A stretch of DNA of 64,000 bases from Actinokineospora diospyrosa (GTDB lineage Bacteria; Actinomycetota; Actinomycetes; Mycobacteriales; Pseudonocardiaceae): the NCBI RefSeq assembly GCF_024171925.1, contig NZ_JAMTCO010000012.1:221912-285911 (forward strand). Direction: 5' to 3'. A program made the position numbers and the translations under genes. The notes under the pieces were generated by a model. It worked only from the letters and a program-made list of their open reading frames with translations. It had not been told where the DNA came from and ran no database searches. Numbering within the stretch: position 1 is the first letter of the stretch; each line of letters begins with the position of its first letter. Below, in pieces: positions 49,683 through 57,763 of the stretch.

Positions 49683-51542
49683 TTATTCGACGGTGACCGA
49701 CTTGGCCAGGTTGCGCGGCTTGTCCACGTCGTAGCCCCGGGACCGGGCGATCTCGGCGGCGAGGACCTGCAGCGGGACGGTCGAGACCAGCGGCTGCAGC
49801 AGCGTGGGCACGGCCGGGATCTCGATGAGCTCGTCGGCGAACGGCCGCACCGTCTCGTCGCCCTCCTCGGCGATGACGATGGTCCGCGCGCCGCGGGCCT
49901 GGATCTCGCTGATGTTGGACACCAGCTTCGAGTGCAGCACCGCCCGGCCCTTGGGCGAGGGCATCACCACGACCACCGGCAGCCCGGGCTCGATCAGCGC
50001 GATCGGCCCGTGCTTGAGCTCACCGGCGGCGAAGCCCTCGGCGTGCATGTACGCCAGTTCCTTGAGCTTGAGCGCGCCCTCCAGCGCCACCGGGTAGCCG
50101 ACGTGGCGACCGAGGAACAGCACCGCCTTGGCTTCGGAGAGCTCCCGGCCCAGCGCCTTGACCTGCTCGGTGGTGCCCAGCACCTGCCGCACGGCCTCGG
50201 GCATCGCGGCGAGCTCGTGGAACTCGCGGGCGACCTCGTCGGGGTACTTGGTGCCGCGCGCCTGCGCCAGGGCCAGCCCGACCAGGTAGTTCGCCGCGAT
50301 CTGGGCGAGGAACGCCTTGGTCGAGGCGACCCCGATCTCGGGCCCGGCGTGGGTGTAGAGCACCGCGTCGGACTCGCGCGGGATCTGCGCGCCGTTGGTG
50401 TTGCAGACCGCCAGCACCCTGGCCTTCTGCTCGCGGGCGTGGCGCACGGCCTCCAGCGTGTCGGCGGTCTCGCCGGACTGCGACACCGCGACGACCAGGG
50501 TGTCGCGGTCGAGCACCGGGTCGCGGTAGCGGAACTCCGAGGCCAGCTCGACCTCGACCGGCAACCGGGTCCAGTGCTCGATGGCGTACTTGGCGACCAG
50601 GCCGGAGTGGTAGGCCGACCCGCAGGCGACGACGAAGACCTTGTCCACGTCGCGCAGGTCCTGGTCGGACAGCCGCTGCTCGTCGAGCACGATCCGGCCG
50701 TCGGAGAAGTGCCCGCGCAGGGTGTCGGCGAGCGCGGTCGGCTGCTCGTCGATCTCTTTGAGCATGAAGTACTCGTGGCCGCCCTTCTCGGCGGCGGAGA
50801 GGTCCCAGTCGACGGTGAACGGCTTGGCCGGGGCGGGCTCGCCGTGGAAGTCGAGCACCTCGTAGCCACCGCGGGTGATCACCACGAGCTGGTCCTGCCC
50901 CAGCTCGACGGCCTCGCGGGTGTGCTCGATGAACGCGGCGACGTCGGAGGCGACGAAGGTCTCGCCCGCGCCGATGCCCAGCACCAGCGGGGAGCTGCGG
51001 CGGGCGGCGACGATCAAGTCCGGCTCGTCGGCGTGCGTGACGACCAGGGTGAACGCGCCCTCCAGGCGGCGGCACACGGCGCGCACGCTCGCGGGCAGGT
51101 CGCCGCGGGTGTCGCCGTCGGCGTAGGCACGGGCGACCAGGTGCGCCGCGGTCTCGGAGTCGGTGTCGCTGGCGAGCTCGACGCCCGCGGCCTCGAGCTC
51201 GGCGCGCAACGCGGCGAAGTTCTCGATGATCCCGTTGTGCACGACGGCGACCCGGCCGGTCGTGTCGCGGTGCGGGTGCGAGTTGCGGTCCACCGGGGCG
51301 CCGTGCGTGGCCCACCGGGTGTGGCCCATGCCCGCGGTGCCCGCGAACCCCTCCCGGCCTACCTCGTCGAGCCGGGCCTCCAGGTTCGCCAGCCGACCGG
51401 CCTTGCGCTCGACGGCGAGCCCGTCCCCGACGAGGACGGCCACCCCCGCCGAGTCGTACCCGCGGTACTCGAGCCTGCGCAGCCCGTCGAGCACCACGTC
51501 GAGAGCCGGTCTGTGCCCCACATATCCCACGATTCCGCACAC
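49683..51542 (-). CDS. glmS: Glutamine-fructose-6-phosphate aminotransferase (isomerizing)
   Basis: 619 aa. The start is fixed by function: after Met removal the N-terminal Cys (VCGIVGYVG) must be exposed as the glutaminase nucleophile, so GTG 51542 is right and longer frames are not. Glutaminase residues RWATHG and NGIIEN are present, as are two SIS domains (VACGSAYHSGLVAKY; SQSGETADTLEA). The C-terminal tail PRNLAKSVTVE is the sugar-phosphate site. First step of UDP-GlcNAc synthesis; pairs with glmM 8 kb away. Confidence 0.97.
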   Translation of the reverse strand: MCGIVGYVGHRPALDVVLDGLRRLEYRGYDSAGVAVLVGDGLAVERKAGRLANLEARLDEVGREGFAGTAGMGHTRWATHGAPVDRNSHPHRDTTGRVAVVHNGIIENFAALRAELEAAGVELASDTDSETAAHLVARAYADGDTRGDLPASVRAVCRRLEGAFTLVVTHADEPDLIVAARRSSPLVLGIGAGETFVASDVAAFIEHTREAVELGQDQLVVITRGGYEVLDFHGEPAPAKPFTVDWDLSAAEKGGHEYFMLKEIDEQPTALADTLRGHFSDGRIVLDEQRLSDQDLRDVDKVFVVACGSAYHSGLVAKYAIEHWTRLPVEVELASEFRYRDPVLDRDTLVVAVSQSGETADTLEAVRHAREQKARVLAVCNTNGAQIPRESDAVLYTHAGPEIGVASTKAFLAQIAANYLVGLALAQARGTKYPDEVAREFHELAAMPEAVRQVLGTTEQVKALGRELSEAKAVLFLGRHVGYPVALEGALKLKELAYMHAEGFAAGELKHGPIALIEPGLPVVVVMPSPKGRAVLHSKLVSNISEIQARGARTIVIAEEGDETVRPFADELIEIPAVPTLLQPLVSTVPLQVLAAEIARSRGYDVDKPRNLAKSVTVE

Positions 51543-51591
51543 GCGCACCAGGGTAACCACCGGTTAGTTCGACCACCGATAGGCTGGGCCC

Positions 51592-52404
51592 ATGGCACGC
51601 ACGGCCAAGCACCTGCTCGACGAGCTCGCCCGCCCCGGTCCGCACCAGGTACTGCGCGGCGACCTGGCGCTGGTCGGCATGCCGGGGGTCGTGTTCACCC
51701 CCGCCGCTGGCCTCGGACTGCCCGCGCTCGCGTTCGGCCACGGCTGGCTGCAGCCGCCCAGCCGGTACCGGGGGCTGTTCCGGCACCTGGCGTCCTGGGG
51801 CATCGTGGTCGCCGCCCCCGGCACCCAGGTCGGCCCGCTCGGGTCGCACCGGCTGCTGGCGTCGGACCTGGGTACCGCGCTGGACGTCTGCGCGGGTGTT
51901 CGACTCGGCGATGGGGCCATCAGCGTCGACCAGGACAAGCTCGGTCTGGCGGGCCACTCGACCGGCGGTGGCGCTGCCGCGCTGGCCGCCGCGGACGACT
52001 CACGGGTGAAGGCAGTGGCAACACTCGCCGCGGCCCAGACCAGGCCTTTTGCGACCGACGCCGCTGCCCGCTGCCACGTGCCGTCGCTGCACCTCGTCGG
52101 CGGGAACGACCTGGTAGCGCCGCCGCGCGCGCATGGCGAGCTGATCGCGCAGGCGTGGGGTGGGCCGTCCCAGCTGCGCGTGCTGCCGAAGGCGTCGCAC
52201 CTGGGGTTCGCCGAGGGCAAGCACTGGAGCGGGCTGCTCGTCCACGGCAAGGCGGAGCACGCCACGCACCGGGTCAGCCGGGCCCTGCTCACCGCGTTCT
52301 TCCTGGTGCACCTCGCGGGCCAGAAGACCTACCAGCCGCTGCTGGACGAGTCAGTGAAGGCGGCCCCGATCACGTTCGAGGCGGTACCGAGCGTCAGCGC
52401 TTAG
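51592..52404 (+). CDS. Alpha/beta hydrolase, dienelactone-hydrolase/lipase-like
   Basis: 270 aa. Nucleophile elbow AGHSTGGGAA, oxyanion region FGHGWLQPP, Asp in LVGGNDLVAPP and a candidate His in PKASHLGF. No signal peptide. Divergent from glmS with a 49-bp gap, and its 3' end overlaps the small charged protein on the other strand by 11 bp. Similar chlorophyllase/PET-hydrolase-like proteins are common in actinomycetes; substrate not predictable. Confidence 0.85.
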   Translation: MARTAKHLLDELARPGPHQVLRGDLALVGMPGVVFTPAAGLGLPALAFGHGWLQPPSRYRGLFRHLASWGIVVAAPGTQVGPLGSHRLLASDLGTALDVCAGVRLGDGAISVDQDKLGLAGHSTGGGAAALAAADDSRVKAVATLAAAQTRPFATDAAARCHVPSLHLVGGNDLVAPPRAHGELIAQAWGGPSQLRVLPKASHLGFAEGKHWSGLLVHGKAEHATHRVSRALLTAFFLVHLAGQKTYQPLLDESVKAAPITFEAVPSVSA

Positions 52405-52615
52405 GCGGCTTGGTCATCCAGCTGATGTTGAACACCCCGGTGTCGTTCGGGTCCTCCGCCCATGACCGCCGCCTGCGCGTAGGACGTTCGTCTGGCTTGG
52501 CCATGTCCTGCTCGTAGGCGGCCCGCGAGCGCGCTAGCTCGTCGGACAGGGCCCTAGTGAGCTGCTGGAACGGTGCGCGGATCGCCCGGACCGCCGGGTC
52601 GGTGTCGTCGAGCAC
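52394..52615 (-). CDS. Small charged protein, last gene of second type VII-like cassette
   Basis: 73 aa. An N-terminal amphipathic helix (AIRAPFQQLTRALSDELARSRAAY) is followed by a basic Arg-rich segment (PTRRRRSW) and a tail DPNDTGVFNISW. Only 2 bp separate it from the upstream large protein, so it is in the operon. It occupies the same position as the 153-aa protein in the first cassette (both have a helix followed by an Asp/Trp-containing end). Cytosolic; a chaperone-like role for the large partner is speculation. Confidence 0.7.
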   Translation of the reverse strand: MLDDTDPAVRAIRAPFQQLTRALSDELARSRAAYEQDMAKPDERPTRRRRSWAEDPNDTGVFNISWMTKPPKR

Positions 52616-52617
52616 GA

Positions 52618-53967
52618 TCAGCCCCTGGCCCGGTTGGCCGGGTCTTCACCGACGATGCCGCCGAACCGGGCTGCCGGGTCCTCTTCGTCGAAGAGGCTGC
52701 CGACGAGCCTCCACTGGCTGCTCTTGCGCTCGGTATCCCCGCCGCCTTGGCCTCCCATGCCACCCATCCCGCCCATCATCCCGCCGCCGCCGAAGCCGCT
52801 TTGGCCGGTGGCTGCGGCTGCTGAGGCGGCAGCGGTGGTGGGCTGGCGTTGGGGTTCGGTGCTTAGCGGGGCTTCGGCGCCGGTAGCCATGCCTGGGCCT
52901 GGTTCGCGAACCGACGGGTTTCCGGTGGAGACGGGACCGGCGCCGCCCCCGGAGTGCGCGGCGACCGGCTCCGGCTGTGCGGGCGGGGTGTGCGGCGCTT
53001 GGGTCGGTGGCGTTGGCTGGGTTGGTGGTGTTTGCACCGGTGGGGCCTGCTGGGTGAGGCCGTCGATGACGTACTGCTTGCCCTCCACCGCGACCGTCAC
53101 CGAGTCCGGCCGGGCGGTCACCCGAACCGCGCTGGAGTCCACTGTGGAATCCTTGGGCAGCGCAGAATCCCTGGGCAGCGCAGAATCCTTGGGCAGCAGG
53201 GAGAGGAAGAGGTCCCAGGTGTCCGCCGTCGCCTTGTGCACCGCGGTGAGGTCCCGGCGGAACCGGGCGATGGCGGCCTCGTAGCGGGAGCAGTAGCCGT
53301 CGAGGTACTCGATCACCTCGGCGGTCGGCCACGGCTCCTCACCGGGCGCGTTGAGGGCGTGCGCCCCGGGCGAGCGCAACAGCTCAACCGGGTTAGCCCG
53401 CACCGCACCGTCAAGCCGGTCGATCTGGGTGAGCCTCGTCGGCAGGTGGTCGACCGCGATCCCGCGCACGGTCTCCGCCTGCTCCGCCCACCCCCGCAGC
53501 GCCAGCCGGACAACCTCACGCGCCCCATCCACAGCCGCCGCGAGCCGCACCGACGACTCCTGCCACCCACGAGCCTTGGTGGCGAACTCGTCGAACCGCC
53601 CCGCGGCCAGATCAGCCCCCCGCCCACCCCAGGTGTCCGACAACCGACCCCGCAACCCAGCGGCACCATCCCGCACCGCACCAGCAGCCGCCGCGATCAC
53701 GGCCAACCGCTCGGCGGCACTCGCCAGCGCCCCGAAGTCGGTGCCGCGCAAGTCATCGATGAGCCGCTCATCGCGCGGCCCCCAAGTCTCCTGCCGCCAT
53801 CCCCCAGCCGCCGCCGGATGATCGCGCCACCGCCCGAAAACCGCCCCACCGTCACGTGTGGACAGTGCCTGCCGAACAGCCGCGAGCCCACCGTCGAGGA
53901 GCGCATCAGACACCTCGACCTCAGTGCCCGGCTCAACCAACAACCCCCGCACCACCGCCGTCGTCAC
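52618..53967 (-). CDS. Large WXG/PPE-like type VII substrate candidate, paralogue B
   Basis: 449 aa. Helical N-terminal region (about 60-230): a WGG turn in SDTWGGRGADLAAGRFDEF, and a second helix pair. Then a short tandem LPKDSALPRDSALPKDS, a Pro/Thr-rich linker, and a Gly/Met-rich tail ending GGGDTERKSSQWRLVGSLFDEE. The end motif is shared with the 746-aa protein. No signal peptide; the helical hairpin with WxG suggests ESX-type export. It matches the position of M. tuberculosis Rv3439c (Ala/Pro-rich protein; from memory). GTG 53967 overlaps the EspC-like stop. Confidence 0.72.
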   Translation of the reverse strand: MTTAVVRGLLVEPGTEVEVSDALLDGGLAAVRQALSTRDGGAVFGRWRDHPAAAGGWRQETWGPRDERLIDDLRGTDFGALASAAERLAVIAAAAGAVRDGAAGLRGRLSDTWGGRGADLAAGRFDEFATKARGWQESSVRLAAAVDGAREVVRLALRGWAEQAETVRGIAVDHLPTRLTQIDRLDGAVRANPVELLRSPGAHALNAPGEEPWPTAEVIEYLDGYCSRYEAAIARFRRDLTAVHKATADTWDLFLSLLPKDSALPRDSALPKDSTVDSSAVRVTARPDSVTVAVEGKQYVIDGLTQQAPPVQTPPTQPTPPTQAPHTPPAQPEPVAAHSGGGAGPVSTGNPSVREPGPGMATGAEAPLSTEPQRQPTTAAASAAAATGQSGFGGGGMMGGMGGMGGQGGGDTERKSSQWRLVGSLFDEEDPAARFGGIVGEDPANRARG

Positions 53968-54269
53968 CGCTCGCCCGCCCTGGTGATGCGCGCGGCCGCG
54001 TCCTGATCAACCTCAACCACCCGCTCAGCGGCCTTCACCAGCCCGGTCACGGCGTTCTCCAGGTCCGGGGCCGCCTTCTCGATCTCCGCGAGGAGTTCCT
54101 CGTGCAGCGCGGCGAATGCCTCACCCGCGCGCGCACCGAGGGGGCCGAACTGGCGTGGCGTCAGGGTTTCGCCCTTGGTGAAGGTCGCGATGTCGGTGAC
54201 CGCGGCCCGGAGGTCGGCCACCTCGGTGGCGAGCGCGGTGACCGCCTCGTGGTCGATGCGCAGGCTCAC
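53964..54269 (-). CDS. EspC-like/WXG100-type small helical protein B
   Basis: 101 aa. A two-helix protein: LRIDHEAVTALATEVADLRAAVTDI (given as landmark DHEAVTALATEVADL), a FGPLGARAGEAF turn, then EIEKAAPDLENAVTGLVKAAERVVEVD. The length and the V..VDQDAA..I end fit the EspC family of type VII-associated proteins. GTG 54269 begins 1 bp after the stop of the 153-aa gene and its stop overlaps the 449-aa gene (GTGA). Likely a partner of the large protein next to it. Confidence 0.72.
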   Translation of the reverse strand: MSLRIDHEAVTALATEVADLRAAVTDIATFTKGETLTPRQFGPLGARAGEAFAALHEELLAEIEKAAPDLENAVTGLVKAAERVVEVDQDAAARITRAGER

Positions 54270-54270
54270 C

Positions 54271-54732
54271 TCAGCGCACCCAGCTCCGGCCGGACCAGTC
54301 GTCGTCCTGGTCGTCGGTCGGGTCGGTCGCCGGGCGGCGGGGTGGTTGGGGGCGTGCGGCCGGTTCCTCGTCCGCGACGAAGGACAGCACCGAGGGGCGC
54401 TGCTCGCCGGGCGCGGGCGGCGGGGGCACCGGAGCCGGGCGGTCCTCCTCCGAGCCGAACGACATGACCGTGGGGCGTGACTCGCGGTTCCAGGTGGTCG
54501 CCTTCTCCGCGGCCGCCTCGGCCTGGGCCTTGGCGAACTCGGCCTTGGCCGCCTCGTGCGCCGCCTCGATCGCGGGCAGGGCGTCGACGGCGACCCGGTC
54601 CCGTTCGGCGGCGATCGCGTCGTAGTTGGCCAACTCGGCGGCGAACTCCTCGCCGATCTGGTTGACCCGGGCGGTGTACTGGGCGGTGATGTCCTCGTAG
54701 CGGGCCAGCACCTGCCTGCTCTCCGGCGTCAT
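54271..54732 (-). CDS. Small coiled-coil protein, third gene of first type VII-like cassette
   Basis: 153 aa. The N-terminal half is a long Ala/Glu/Lys helix (about residues 5-75: ARYEDITAQYTARVNQIGEE, ending EAAAEKATTW). The C-terminal half is Pro-rich and carries two copies of a short motif, PTVMSFGSEEDRP and PSVLSFVADEEPA, then an acidic DPTDDQDDDWSGRSW end. No membrane segment. ATG 54732 is 2 bp after the 746-aa stop. In position and charge layout it corresponds to the 73-aa gene of the second cassette. Confidence 0.7.
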   Translation of the reverse strand: MTPESRQVLARYEDITAQYTARVNQIGEEFAAELANYDAIAAERDRVAVDALPAIEAAHEAAKAEFAKAQAEAAAEKATTWNRESRPTVMSFGSEEDRPAPVPPPPAPGEQRPSVLSFVADEEPAARPQPPRRPATDPTDDQDDDWSGRSWVR

Positions 54733-54734
54733 GC

Positions 54735-56975
54735 TCAGCGCCCCCCGTCGAACACGGTGCTGATCCTGGCCTCGGCCTCGGTGAAGTCGTCGTCGAAGAG
54801 GGTGCCGCTGGTGCGCCACTGCGAACCGGCCCGCTCGGAGTCACCGCCGCCGCTGCCGCCCCCGCCGCCCATCGCGCCCATGGGCATGCCGCCGAGGCCG
54901 GACCCGGCCTGACCACCCGAGGGGTCACCAGCGCCGGGCTGGGCGGTCGCGAGACCCGCCTCGCCCGCGCCGGAGCTCTGGGTGTCGCCGCTGACGCTGG
55001 ACATGTCGCCGTGGTCGGCTTGGTCGAGGTCGTCGAACACGCTGCCCGCGGCACCCCAGGCACCGGACTGCTCGCTGGCCGCGAAGGTCGACTGCGTGCC
55101 ACCGGAGCCCTCGTAGGCAGCCGGTTCAGGTGCGCCGTGCACGGCCTGACCAGCGAGATCCCCGGCGAAAGCGCTTGCGACGGGGCGGCCGACCGGCTCG
55201 GTCTGGGCGGGCGAGCCCGGCTGAGCAGCCCCGGGCTGGGCAGCGGCGGGCTGAGCGGCGGCCTCGGGCTGGCCGACGGTCGGTGCGCTCGGGTCCTGGT
55301 AGTCGACGGTGTAGGTGACCGGCTCGCCGGTGCCGTCGGACACGGTGATCTTGACGGTGTCCGGGGCGTCGGCGGGCCGCTCGGCGGTGATGGTCAGGTC
55401 GCCGTCCTGGATGACCGCCTTGCCGTCCGGGCCCGCCTGGACGTGCCGCACCGCGTCGGCCTGCCCCGGCTGCGGCTGACCCGCCTGCCCGGCTTGGTCG
55501 GTCGAGTCGGTCGGGCCGAACCCGGGGTCCAGCCGGGTGGGGTCGGCGACCGCACCGTCCGGTGTGGACGCCCCGAAGTCGAGCTCGTAGGTCTTCGGCG
55601 TGCCGGACCCGTCGTCGACGGTGACGCTGACCCGCCCCTGGCCGTCGGGGCTCTGCACGCTGATCGACCGGTCCCCGTCGGTGATCGTCACCGTCTCCGG
55701 CGCACCGGTCGTGGGCACCTGCGGCGTCTCGACAGCGGGGGTCTCCGGGATGGCCGACGCGGGATCGGTCGCGTCCGGCACCTGCACCGGCTCGACCGCG
55801 GGCATGGTCGGCCCGCCCCCGGTCTGCGGCGGTCCACCGCCAGTCTGGGGCGGCCCGCCACCCGTCTGCGGAGGCCCACCGCCGGTCTGGGGCGGCCCGC
55901 CGCCGGTGTCCACCGGCTGCTTGTCCTCGGGCTGCTTCTCGTCCGGCTGCTTCTCCTCCGGCGGCGGCTGGGACGCGCCGGTGAGGCTGAGCTTGCCGAA
56001 CGGGTCGGCGGTCATGGTGATGGTCGCCGAGTTGAGCTCGTCCCACGCGGCCTCGACGGCCTTGATGGTCTCCTCGACCTGGCGGCGGAAGTTGCCGATG
56101 GTGAGGAAGTAGCACTCGCAGAAGTCGTTGAGGTCCCGGCAGATCTGGTCCGACCAGCGGTTGTCCCCGTCGGTCAGCTTCGCCTGCCCGGGCTGGTGCA
56201 GCGCCTCGGCCGTCATCGGCACGACCGACAGGTTCAACAGCCCCTGGCCGAGGCCGGAGACGAAGGTGGCCTCCTCGCGCGCGGAGAACCCGCTCTCCCA
56301 CACACCGTTGCCGAGGATGCTGCCCATCTCGTCGATGTAGGTGTTGTAGACGTCGCGCGGGAACAGGCCCAGGTCGCTGCCGACCGACAGCGCCTCGTAC
56401 CGGTCGGTGATCGGCTTGCCGCCCAGGTCGGACGAGTCGCCGAACCCGGCGAGCTTCTCGACCACGGTGCGCGTGGCCGACCTGGCGCCGTCGATGTGGT
56501 CGCGCAGCTGGCCCAGCAGCGACTGGTAGTCCACCGAGGCCGACCGCAGGTCGTTGATCTTCGCGGTGGCCGCCTCACCCGCCTTGCTGCTCCACGCGCC
56601 CTGCAGCTTGGTGGCCACCGCGCCCGCCGCGCCGTCCACCGCGCCCGCGGCCTTGGCGAGGTTGTCCAGCCTGCCCCGGGCGCCCCAGAGGTAACCCCAG
56701 TTGATGATCTTGAGCTTCCACAGGCCGCCGGAGGAGTCGGTCTTCTCCTGCCACCCGTCGCCGTACGCGGGCTGCGCCGACCACCTGCCCCGGTTGCCGG
56801 GCAGGCACGCCGGGTGGTTGCGCCACTTGTCGTAGAGGAAGCCGAGCCGGTCCTTGCCCATCAGCTGGGCGAACGGGTCCAGCTTGGCCAGCATGGCCTC
56901 GGAGTGGTCCTCGGTGTGCACGTCCGACGGGGTCTGCAGGGCGTCCTGGACCTCGTGGCTGAATTGGCCTGCCAT
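54735..56975 (-). CDS. Large WXG/PPE-like type VII substrate candidate, paralogue A
   Basis: 746 aa. The N-terminal 330 residues are helical, with a WSSKAGEAATAKI turn. Then come a Glu/Lys/Gln stretch (EEKQPDEKQPEDKQP), five PPQTGGG-type repeats (about residues 358-390), and two copies of a beta domain (VTITDGDRSISVQSPDG... / VIQDGDLTITAERPAD...), each ending near YELDF or YTVDY. The Gly-rich tail ends GGGDSERAGSQWRTSGTLFDDD. Some of this resembles large PPE/Esp substrates. No Sec signal. ATG 56975 is 4 bp past the stop of the 107-aa gene. Confidence 0.72.
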   Translation of the reverse strand: MAGQFSHEVQDALQTPSDVHTEDHSEAMLAKLDPFAQLMGKDRLGFLYDKWRNHPACLPGNRGRWSAQPAYGDGWQEKTDSSGGLWKLKIINWGYLWGARGRLDNLAKAAGAVDGAAGAVATKLQGAWSSKAGEAATAKINDLRSASVDYQSLLGQLRDHIDGARSATRTVVEKLAGFGDSSDLGGKPITDRYEALSVGSDLGLFPRDVYNTYIDEMGSILGNGVWESGFSAREEATFVSGLGQGLLNLSVVPMTAEALHQPGQAKLTDGDNRWSDQICRDLNDFCECYFLTIGNFRRQVEETIKAVEAAWDELNSATITMTADPFGKLSLTGASQPPPEEKQPDEKQPEDKQPVDTGGGPPQTGGGPPQTGGGPPQTGGGPPQTGGGPTMPAVEPVQVPDATDPASAIPETPAVETPQVPTTGAPETVTITDGDRSISVQSPDGQGRVSVTVDDGSGTPKTYELDFGASTPDGAVADPTRLDPGFGPTDSTDQAGQAGQPQPGQADAVRHVQAGPDGKAVIQDGDLTITAERPADAPDTVKITVSDGTGEPVTYTVDYQDPSAPTVGQPEAAAQPAAAQPGAAQPGSPAQTEPVGRPVASAFAGDLAGQAVHGAPEPAAYEGSGGTQSTFAASEQSGAWGAAGSVFDDLDQADHGDMSSVSGDTQSSGAGEAGLATAQPGAGDPSGGQAGSGLGGMPMGAMGGGGGSGGGDSERAGSQWRTSGTLFDDDFTEAEARISTVFDGGR

Positions 56976-56978
56976 CGA

Positions 56979-57302
56979 CTACTTCCCCCCAGCGGCGGTG
57001 ATGCCCCAGGCGTTGTCGACGTCGGTGCCGTCGGTCGCCTTGGCCGACTCGGTCAGCCGCTTGGCGGCCTCGACGCAGTACTGCTGCGCCTTGCCGACCG
57101 ACCCCGCGAGCTGCTGCACGATGCCGTTGACCGCCCCGAAGGCGGCCGCGCCGTCCGCGGTGCCGCCGAAGTGCTCCTGCTTGAGCCCGTCCCCGGTCGC
57201 GTAGCGCTGCACCTCCTGCAGCGAGACGGCCAGGTCGGCCATGTCCAGACCAGCGGACCGCACCACCTCGTGGTCCATCTTCATGGTCTCGTCCAGCGCC
57301 AC
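56979..57302 (-). CDS. EspC-like/WXG100-type small helical protein A
   Basis: 107 aa. KMDHEVVRSAGLDMADLAVSLQEVQRYA begins the first helix (landmark DHEVVRSAGLDMADL). A FGGTADGAAAFGAV turn and second helix QQYCVEAAKRLTESA follow. It is the first gene of the operon; GTG 57302 has GGGGGA just upstream. M. tuberculosis has a similar-sized protein (Rv3440c) between glmS and glmM. The V-D-H-E-.-V start is shared with its 101-aa paralogue in the second cassette. Confidence 0.72.
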   Translation of the reverse strand: MALDETMKMDHEVVRSAGLDMADLAVSLQEVQRYATGDGLKQEHFGGTADGAAAFGAVNGIVQQLAGSVGKAQQYCVEAAKRLTESAKATDGTDVDNAWGITAAGGK

Positions 57303-57469
57303 CGCTCCCCCTGACCTTCCTGCCCCTCGATGCCGTCACCGCGTTGGACGCGAGCCGCTGACCTGCGGTGCCGTCACTTACGCAAAGAAGAAGCTACCGA
57401 CTCCAGCTGTGCATGGACCCAGGAATCACTGCATTCACTCGACGAGACGGGTGTCGCGGCGGCGGGGCC
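57303..57469. other. Promoter region of type VII-like operon
   Basis: About 165 bp with no gene. It should hold the promoter for the six-gene operon. Lower-GC patches such as CTTACGCAAAGAAGAAGC are visible, but I could not place a -10/-35 pair with confidence. Confidence 0.45.
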
Positions 57470-57643
57470 TCAGCCCTCCAGCTCGCGCAGCCGTTCGCGC
57501 AGCCGGGCGAGCTCGGCGATGTCGCGCTCGCGGAGCTCACGGGCCCGGCGCTGCTTCTCCGCGGTCCGCGCGACCACGACGACGGTGATCAGGATGAGGG
57601 CGACGACCACCACGATCAGGAACTCGGACAACCCGATGCTCAC
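57470..57643 (-). CDS. 57-aa single-helix membrane protein, TatA-like N-terminus
   Basis: Read directly from the sequence. GTG 57643, with an AAGGGGG site upstream, opens a 57-codon frame ending at TGA 57470-57472. The product begins SIGLSEFLIVVVVALILITVV (one transmembrane helix, cut short here), followed by a charged helix with regular Arg/Glu spacing (ARTAEKQRRARELRERD). The start IGLSE-LIV resembles TatA, but the FG hinge is missing and the tail is only a short amphipathic coiled coil. Lies between the type VII-like operon promoter and glmM, on the glmM strand. Function unknown. Confidence 0.65.
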   Translation of the reverse strand: MSIGLSEFLIVVVVALILITVVVVARTAEKQRRARELRERDIAELARLRERLRELEG

Positions 57644-57763
57644 CACGACCCCCTTCCGGCGCGGGCATGGTAACCGCGACCCGCGCCGGGGGGTTAGGAC
57701 TCAGCGCACTCGGCCGTCAGCCCGGCCAGCGCGCTCCAGCCTGTGTCAGTGCGCTCCAGCCTG

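Noticed and set aside
49137..52517. A 1,126-codon plus-strand frame across nnrD and glmS
   Set aside because: Antisense shadow of two strongly supported enzymes; only codon-bias openness.
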